Below are positions 49,761 through 53,701 of a stretch of DNA of 53,701 bases, piece after piece. The notes under the pieces were generated by a model. It was not told the DNA's origin and did not search any database. It worked only from the letters and a program-made list of their open reading frames with translations. The position numbers and the translations under genes are program-made. Numbering within the stretch: position 1 is the stretch's first letter; each line of letters begins with the position of its first letter. The DNA comes from JBBSBY01 sp038250835 (lineage in GTDB: Bacteria; Desulfobacterota; Desulfomonilia; Desulfomonilales; Desulfomonilaceae). The DNA lies in NCBI GenBank assembly GCA_038250835.1, contig JBBSBY010000015.1, positions 1 through 53,701 on the forward strand, in the 5' to 3' direction.

Positions 49761-51062
49761 TTAGTTGTTCAGCATTTCCAAAATCAAAGTTGAAACACTC
49801 GAGATGTTAAGCGCAAATCCATCCGAAATGGGAGGATTGCAAGCGATTAGGAATGCGTCGTCTTGAGTATGGGTACCTGTAAATATATCAGTATCCACAA
49901 CTTTTGGAGCATTTAAAGCGGCTTTTAAATCAATACCTTGTCTTGGCAGTATAATCAGATCCGGCGCATAGTCAATGCGCGATCCATAATAGATTTCTTC
50001 TTTAGTAAAAACATTTTGAAAAAATGGTTCCGGGCCAAGTTCCGAATCATCAACTCCTAGATCAATGGGCCGGAGAGTTTCGAGTTGCCTTTTCAGCTTT
50101 CCTCTGACTTCCTTCGCAGCCGTTTCAGTGAGCAAGCCATCACTGAATCTTTTTTTGGTGTTTAAATAAATGCGTCCAGGGTCAAGAGCAAATGCAGAGC
50201 TTCCTGAGTGTATTTCTTGAAGTGTCCGAGCGTTTGGTCCCGAAAGAGTTAGATAGCCAAGAGTCTTTAGAATATTATTGATGTAGAATTGCGCTTTAAG
50301 ATCTGTAAAACCATGGTCTGAAAGTAAAATAAACCGAGTATCCGAAGTAAGATTATCGGCAAAACGCTTTACGAATAAATCAATTCTTTTGTAGTAATCA
50401 ATAAAGCTCTGATGATAAGGACTGTTCAGATCGCTATAAGCGTCGTAGAAAAAGTGATGAAGCCTATCAGTGCCCGTAACCACGGCAACGTATAAATCCC
50501 AGGATTGGCGTTGTAAATCCAATACGACGCTTTCGTGGACTCCGATGGACATGACCAGCTCGTCCAGCAGTCCCTGGCGGTCGCTCCGGCCTTTCACGGA
50601 ATCAACATCAACGGAATAATTGCGTGATTTAAGCATCGGGAGTAGAGACTCCGGATAAACCGCGCGTTCAAAAATAGGAGCGACAAACCCGGCGATGAGT
50701 ATTCCATTCATTGGACGCGCCGGATACGTAAAGGGTAGGTTGACAATAATCGAACGACGATCTGGAATTAAATTCCACAATACGGGCGTTTTGATATTGT
50801 CAAATGATGGCAGACTCAATGCTCTTTCATTGAACTTTAGATCCGTAAATCCATAGATTCCGTGTTCACCGGGGTTTGAACCCGTCATGAAAGAAGTCCA
50901 GGCAACGGATGATATCGGCGGAACAGAGGATTCGATCTGGAGAAATGAACCCGCCTGAGCAATGGCCGCTAAATTTGGCGTCACGCCGTCGGCCATAAGC
51001 TTCTTGAGCAAAGAATATGGGACTCCATCGAGTCCGAGAACCGCAACTTTTGGTGATTGCAT
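49761..51062 (-). CDS. Alkaline-phosphatase-superfamily (phosphodiesterase/nucleotide pyrophosphatase type) protein
   Basis: 433 aa, no signal peptide seen. The N-terminus KVAVLGLDGVPYSLLKKLM supplies the first metal Asp; AWTSFMTGSNPGEHGIYGF carries the nucleophilic Thr/Ser region; RFILLSDHGF and FTGTHTQDDAFLIA give the Asp-His and late His metal ligands. These fit a two-zinc phosphodiesterase/pyrophosphatase. Similar proteins act on nucleotide sugars or lipid-linked intermediates, but the substrate here is unknown. It starts immediately after the PHP phosphatase gene. Confidence 0.88.
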   Translation of the reverse strand: MQSPKVAVLGLDGVPYSLLKKLMADGVTPNLAAIAQAGSFLQIESSVPPISSVAWTSFMTGSNPGEHGIYGFTDLKFNERALSLPSFDNIKTPVLWNLIPDRRSIIVNLPFTYPARPMNGILIAGFVAPIFERAVYPESLLPMLKSRNYSVDVDSVKGRSDRQGLLDELVMSIGVHESVVLDLQRQSWDLYVAVVTGTDRLHHFFYDAYSDLNSPYHQSFIDYYKRIDLFVKRFADNLTSDTRFILLSDHGFTDLKAQFYINNILKTLGYLTLSGPNARTLQEIHSGSSAFALDPGRIYLNTKKRFSDGLLTETAAKEVRGKLKRQLETLRPIDLGVDDSELGPEPFFQNVFTKEEIYYGSRIDYAPDLIILPRQGIDLKAALNAPKVVDTDIFTGTHTQDDAFLIACNPPISDGFALNISSVSTLILEMLNN

Positions 51063-51947
51063 CTAATTTTTTTGTTTCTCGTTTGAATTCTTTTGCCGGC
51101 CTAATCCGTTAGTAGCAAGCTCTTTCAAGCGGTTAATTAGTATGTATGGCAACGGACCGCCGACAGGTATTTTCCCTATTTCTATTGTCGGTTTGGCTAT
51201 CCCGTGGAAATCCGACCCTCCCGTTACGCATAAATCCAACTCATCTGCAATTTCCAAGTATAGCTCTGTTTGTTTTTCGGAGTGAGTTGAATAGTAAGCT
51301 TCTATACCCATCAAGCCTAACTTCTTTAACTCCTCCAGCCGATCGAAAAGTTTATCGGAATCATGCTCGTCGAGGGAAACAGGGTGGGCGAGCACTGGAA
51401 TACCGCCCGCTCCTCGAATAATCTCTATAGCTTTGGCGAGACTAAGTTTCACCTTGTCTTCAAAAGCCGGAGCGCCTCGACGCAAAAATTTATCAAAGGC
51501 TTCAGGTCGTGATTTAACGTATTGCTTGTAGAACATTACGTTCGCAACGTGCGGTCTACCCGGAACGCCGCCAGGGGCTTCACGTTCAATTTCTTCTATA
51601 GTTATCGGCATATCGAACGATTGAAGTTTTTTTAGTATTTTGGGGATACGTTCTCGTCTTCCGATTCTCAGGAATTCCAGGTTCTCGAGCAAGGCCGCGT
51701 TATCAAGATCGATCATATAACCAAGAATGTGAATATTGCCTTTACCGCTTTCTGCGCTAATTTCTAATCCCGTTAGAATTTCCAAGCCGTGCAATTCGGA
51801 TTCAGCTACGGCTTCGGATAAGCCTTCAATTGTGTCATGGTCAGTAATTGCAATGGCCTTCAAGCCTCTTTTTACTGCGCGCCTTACCACATCCCGAGGA
51901 GAATAACTACCATCAGAGAAATTGGTATGGACGTGAAGATCAATCAT
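51063..51947 (-). CDS. PHP-domain phosphatase/phosphoesterase (YciV/RNase AM-like)
   Basis: About 294 aa. The PHP trinuclear metal site is complete: MIDLHVHTNFSDGSYSP, IAITDHDTIEGL, ILTGLEISAE, IPVLAHPVSLDEHD and CVTGGSDFHG. Members of this subgroup hydrolyse 3',5'-nucleoside bisphosphates (pAp) or the 5' ends of short RNAs. ATG 51947 gives the conserved MIDLHVHT start and has GGAG about 9 nt upstream; ATG 51962 is an alternative. First gene of the six-gene operon ending at 46614. Confidence 0.92.
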   Translation of the reverse strand: MIDLHVHTNFSDGSYSPRDVVRRAVKRGLKAIAITDHDTIEGLSEAVAESELHGLEILTGLEISAESGKGNIHILGYMIDLDNAALLENLEFLRIGRRERIPKILKKLQSFDMPITIEEIEREAPGGVPGRPHVANVMFYKQYVKSRPEAFDKFLRRGAPAFEDKVKLSLAKAIEIIRGAGGIPVLAHPVSLDEHDSDKLFDRLEELKKLGLMGIEAYYSTHSEKQTELYLEIADELDLCVTGGSDFHGIAKPTIEIGKIPVGGPLPYILINRLKELATNGLGRQKNSNEKQKN

Positions 51948-52375
51948 TCGACAAAGCTCCATTTGATGGTTGAGAAAACGATCACAATAAGGTCGACAAT
52001 TCTTTTCATAATGGTGATTTGTGTCAATTGAACAGATAAAAGGCTCAGCGGCATCATGCGTTGTAGTTGGATATCTTGCCGGTCTAAAAAGGCTACAGGC
52101 GCCATTGAAATATGGCGAATCAAATCACTTCATAACAAACTATCAGAATAATGGCGTTAAGGTCAATCACCGGAATTCCGAATTACGGAAATCAGCGCAA
52201 CCGCATAATTAAGGATTTGGATTTAGAATGGCTATGACTGGAAGCACGACAGGCAGTTAAAAAACCTTGTTTATGAAATTTAATATGTGCTAAAATAAGC
52301 GTTTAATTTTTTGAGTCACTTACTGTCAGGCGTAAGCGATTATGCGGTTACGGCCTGGGAATTCATGGAGATAAA
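51948..52375. other. Intergenic region between the divergent PHP operon and glmM
   Basis: 428 bp. A plausible glmM promoter is TTGTTT (52267-52272), an 18-bp spacer and TAAAAT (52291-52296), giving an ~80-nt leader. I see no gene, repeat or known RNA element in the rest; a short frame at 52021-52212 has no ribosome site or recognisable content. Confidence 0.4.
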
Positions 52376-53701
52376 TTGTTCGGCACAGATGGTGTAAGAG
52401 GGGTAGCCAACCAGGAGCCAATGACGGTTGAAACCGTGATGAAGCTTGGTAAGGCGATTGCATGCATCTCCAAGCATAAAGACAATCACCCTCGAATTCT
52501 CGTGGGTAAAGATACGAGAATTTCAGGCGATATGTTGGAAAATGCTTTGACGGCAGGCATCTGTTCCGCAGGGGCCGATGCGATTCTTGTCGGTGTGATG
52601 CCTACTCCCGGAATAGCCTTGCTGACAACGGACATGAGGTGTGACGCAGGCGCCGTCATATCAGCTTCACATAATCCTTATGAGGACAACGGGATAAAAT
52701 TTTTTGCCGATTCGGGCCATAAACTCTCCGAAGAATTAGAAAATGCAATCGAACAATTCGTTAAAACCTGCAACTATTCCGCACGTCCGACTCCCGGAAA
52801 CGGGAGGATTGGCAAAGCAATCAGACTGAGCGACGCCTTAGGTAGATACATTGTCTCGGTAAAAAATTCGTTTCCCAAGAAGGCCGACCTGCAAGGATTC
52901 AAGATAATACTGGATTGCGCAAACGGCGCAGCTTACAAAGCGGCGCCAATGGTGTTTGATGAGCTCGGGGCCGATGTCATGACAATGTTTGACGCGCCCG
53001 ATGGTATGAACATTAATCAGGAATGCGGATCACTTCATCCTGAAGCTGTCGGTCGCCAGGTAAAAATCTCGGGCGCTGATGTCGGGATAGCTTTGGATGG
53101 AGACGCGGACCGGGTGATTTTTATTGATGAGGCCGGCGCGGAAGTAAACGGCGACCAAATAATGGGGCTGATTGCCGCTCACATGCTGCAAATGGGAACT
53201 CTTGCCAAAGACACGCTTGTGGCTACGGTTATGAGCAACATTGGTCTTGAAAAAGCTATGCGCGAGATCGGAGTCTCATTGGTCAGGACTCCCGTGGGCG
53301 ACAAATACGTGGTCAAACGTATGCTCAAAGAGGGCTTCAACTTTGGGGGTGAGCAATCCGGCCACATTATATTCCTTGATCACAACACTTCCGGAGATGG
53401 AATTTTTACTGCGCTCCAGGTTATCAAAGTCATGCTTGAGACCGGAAAGCCGTTATCCGAACTTGCTTCACGCACAATCATGTACCCACAAATTCTAACA
53501 AACGTAGTTGTTAAATCCCGCAAAAACTTGGAGGAAATTCCTCAAGTGCTCGGAATTATTAAATATTACGAAGATAAACTGAACACCCAAGGCCGTTTGC
53601 TTGTGCGGTATTCAGGAACCCAGCTTCTGTGCAGGGTAATGGCTGAAGGTGAGAACGAGTCCGAAGTTAAAGAAGCGGTAAAAGCGGTGGCTGATGCAAT
53701 C
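52376..53701 (+). CDS. glmM: Phosphoglucosamine mutase (last residues beyond window)
   Basis: 442 residues visible, nearly complete for GlmM (~450). It converts glucosamine-6-phosphate to glucosamine-1-phosphate for UDP-GlcNAc synthesis. Markers: FGTDGVRGVANQEPM, VGKDTRISGDMLENAL, GAVISASHNPYEDNGIKFF with the phospho-Ser, ALDGDADRVIFID (metal loop) and GGEQSGHIIF (sugar loop). The phosphate loop reads RYSGTQLLCRVM, where most relatives have GTEP. TTG 52376 is the only plausible start: GGAG ends 5 nt upstream, and the ATG at 52365 is in a frame that stops at once. It continues open to the window edge. Confidence 0.93.
   Translation, partial: MFGTDGVRGVANQEPMTVETVMKLGKAIACISKHKDNHPRILVGKDTRISGDMLENALTAGICSAGADAILVGVMPTPGIALLTTDMRCDAGAVISASHNPYEDNGIKFFADSGHKLSEELENAIEQFVKTCNYSARPTPGNGRIGKAIRLSDALGRYIVSVKNSFPKKADLQGFKIILDCANGAAYKAAPMVFDELGADVMTMFDAPDGMNINQECGSLHPEAVGRQVKISGADVGIALDGDADRVIFIDEAGAEVNGDQIMGLIAAHMLQMGTLAKDTLVATVMSNIGLEKAMREIGVSLVRTPVGDKYVVKRMLKEGFNFGGEQSGHIIFLDHNTSGDGIFTALQVIKVMLETGKPLSELASRTIMYPQILTNVVVKSRKNLEEIPQVLGIIKYYEDKLNTQGRLLVRYSGTQLLCRVMAEGENESEVKEAVKAVADAI

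Noticed and set aside
52021..52212. Frame in the PHP-glmM gap
   Set aside because: GTG start without a ribosome site and no pattern suggesting a protein; glmM promoter-like elements lie just downstream.
1..53701. tRNA, rRNA and known riboswitches
   Set aside because: Scanning both strands by eye for TPsiC-like GGTTCGA segments and standard riboswitch cores showed no convincing candidate; a covariance-model search would be the decisive test.

Overview
The window reads as part of the chromosome of an anaerobic Gram-negative bacterium, most likely a Desulfobacterota (deltaproteobacterial, sulfate-reducer or syntroph-like) lineage. This is inferred from the gene set: two ferredoxin-dependent 2-oxoacid oxidoreductases (PorGDAB and IorAB), a CooC-type nickel ATPase next to a short MetE-like methyltransferase, a polyferredoxin beside an AmmeMemoRadiSam B protein, a complete Tol-Pal system and several lipoproteins. 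Base composition is moderate. I saw no prophage, integron, CRISPR array, rRNA or tRNA. The only mobile DNA recognised is two copies of a short MITE-like element.

Layout. 1-3249 (minus): por operon, headed by a small HTH protein. 3346-7044 (plus): uvrC and a radical SAM protein with a B12-binding-like N-terminus. 7530-8829: a secreted protein of unknown function and a convergent exported SNase-fold nuclease. 9149-12530: a peroxiredoxin fused through a Lys/Ala/Pro linker to a flavin-reductase-like split barrel, a small membrane protein and an orphan PAS histidine kinase. 12685-15795: yggS and maf (minus), an exported FKBP, uppP and a 62-aa protein. 15925-21186: a transaldolase-phosphoglucose isomerase fusion and a membrane class III nucleotide cyclase. 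21142-26516: Memo protein, polyferredoxin, putative zinc-ribbon protein, MetE-like protein, CooC and a small four-cysteine protein.

26586-30833 (minus) encodes a 1415-aa protein: a receiver domain that has lost its phospho-accepting Asp, a long acidic region, and about 30 copies of a 17-residue helix repeat. 31266-36034 is the tolQ-tolR-tolA-tolB-pal-cpoB operon. 36120-46407 holds two exported Gln/Tyr-rich proteins, an M23 peptidase, a second four-cysteine protein, a 1114-aa SH3-TM-TPR-pseudokinase, a radical SAM protein and a flippase. 46614-51947 (minus) is a tight six-gene operon (PHP phosphatase, alkaline-phosphatase-superfamily protein, trmL, iorA, iorB and an 86-aa protein). glmM runs off the right edge.

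Many genes concern the envelope (uppP, glmM, flippase, M23 peptidase, Tol-Pal, exported Q-rich proteins) or anaerobic one-carbon and 2-oxoacid metabolism. The best candidates for undescribed biology are the 17-residue-repeat pseudo-receiver protein, the TPR-pseudokinase, the two Q/Y-rich exported proteins, the paired small Cys proteins (one with a perfect consensus promoter, the other with an operator-like palindrome around its -10 box), and the MITE-like element next to the starts of two minus-strand genes. All assignments come from reading the sequence; no database search was run.
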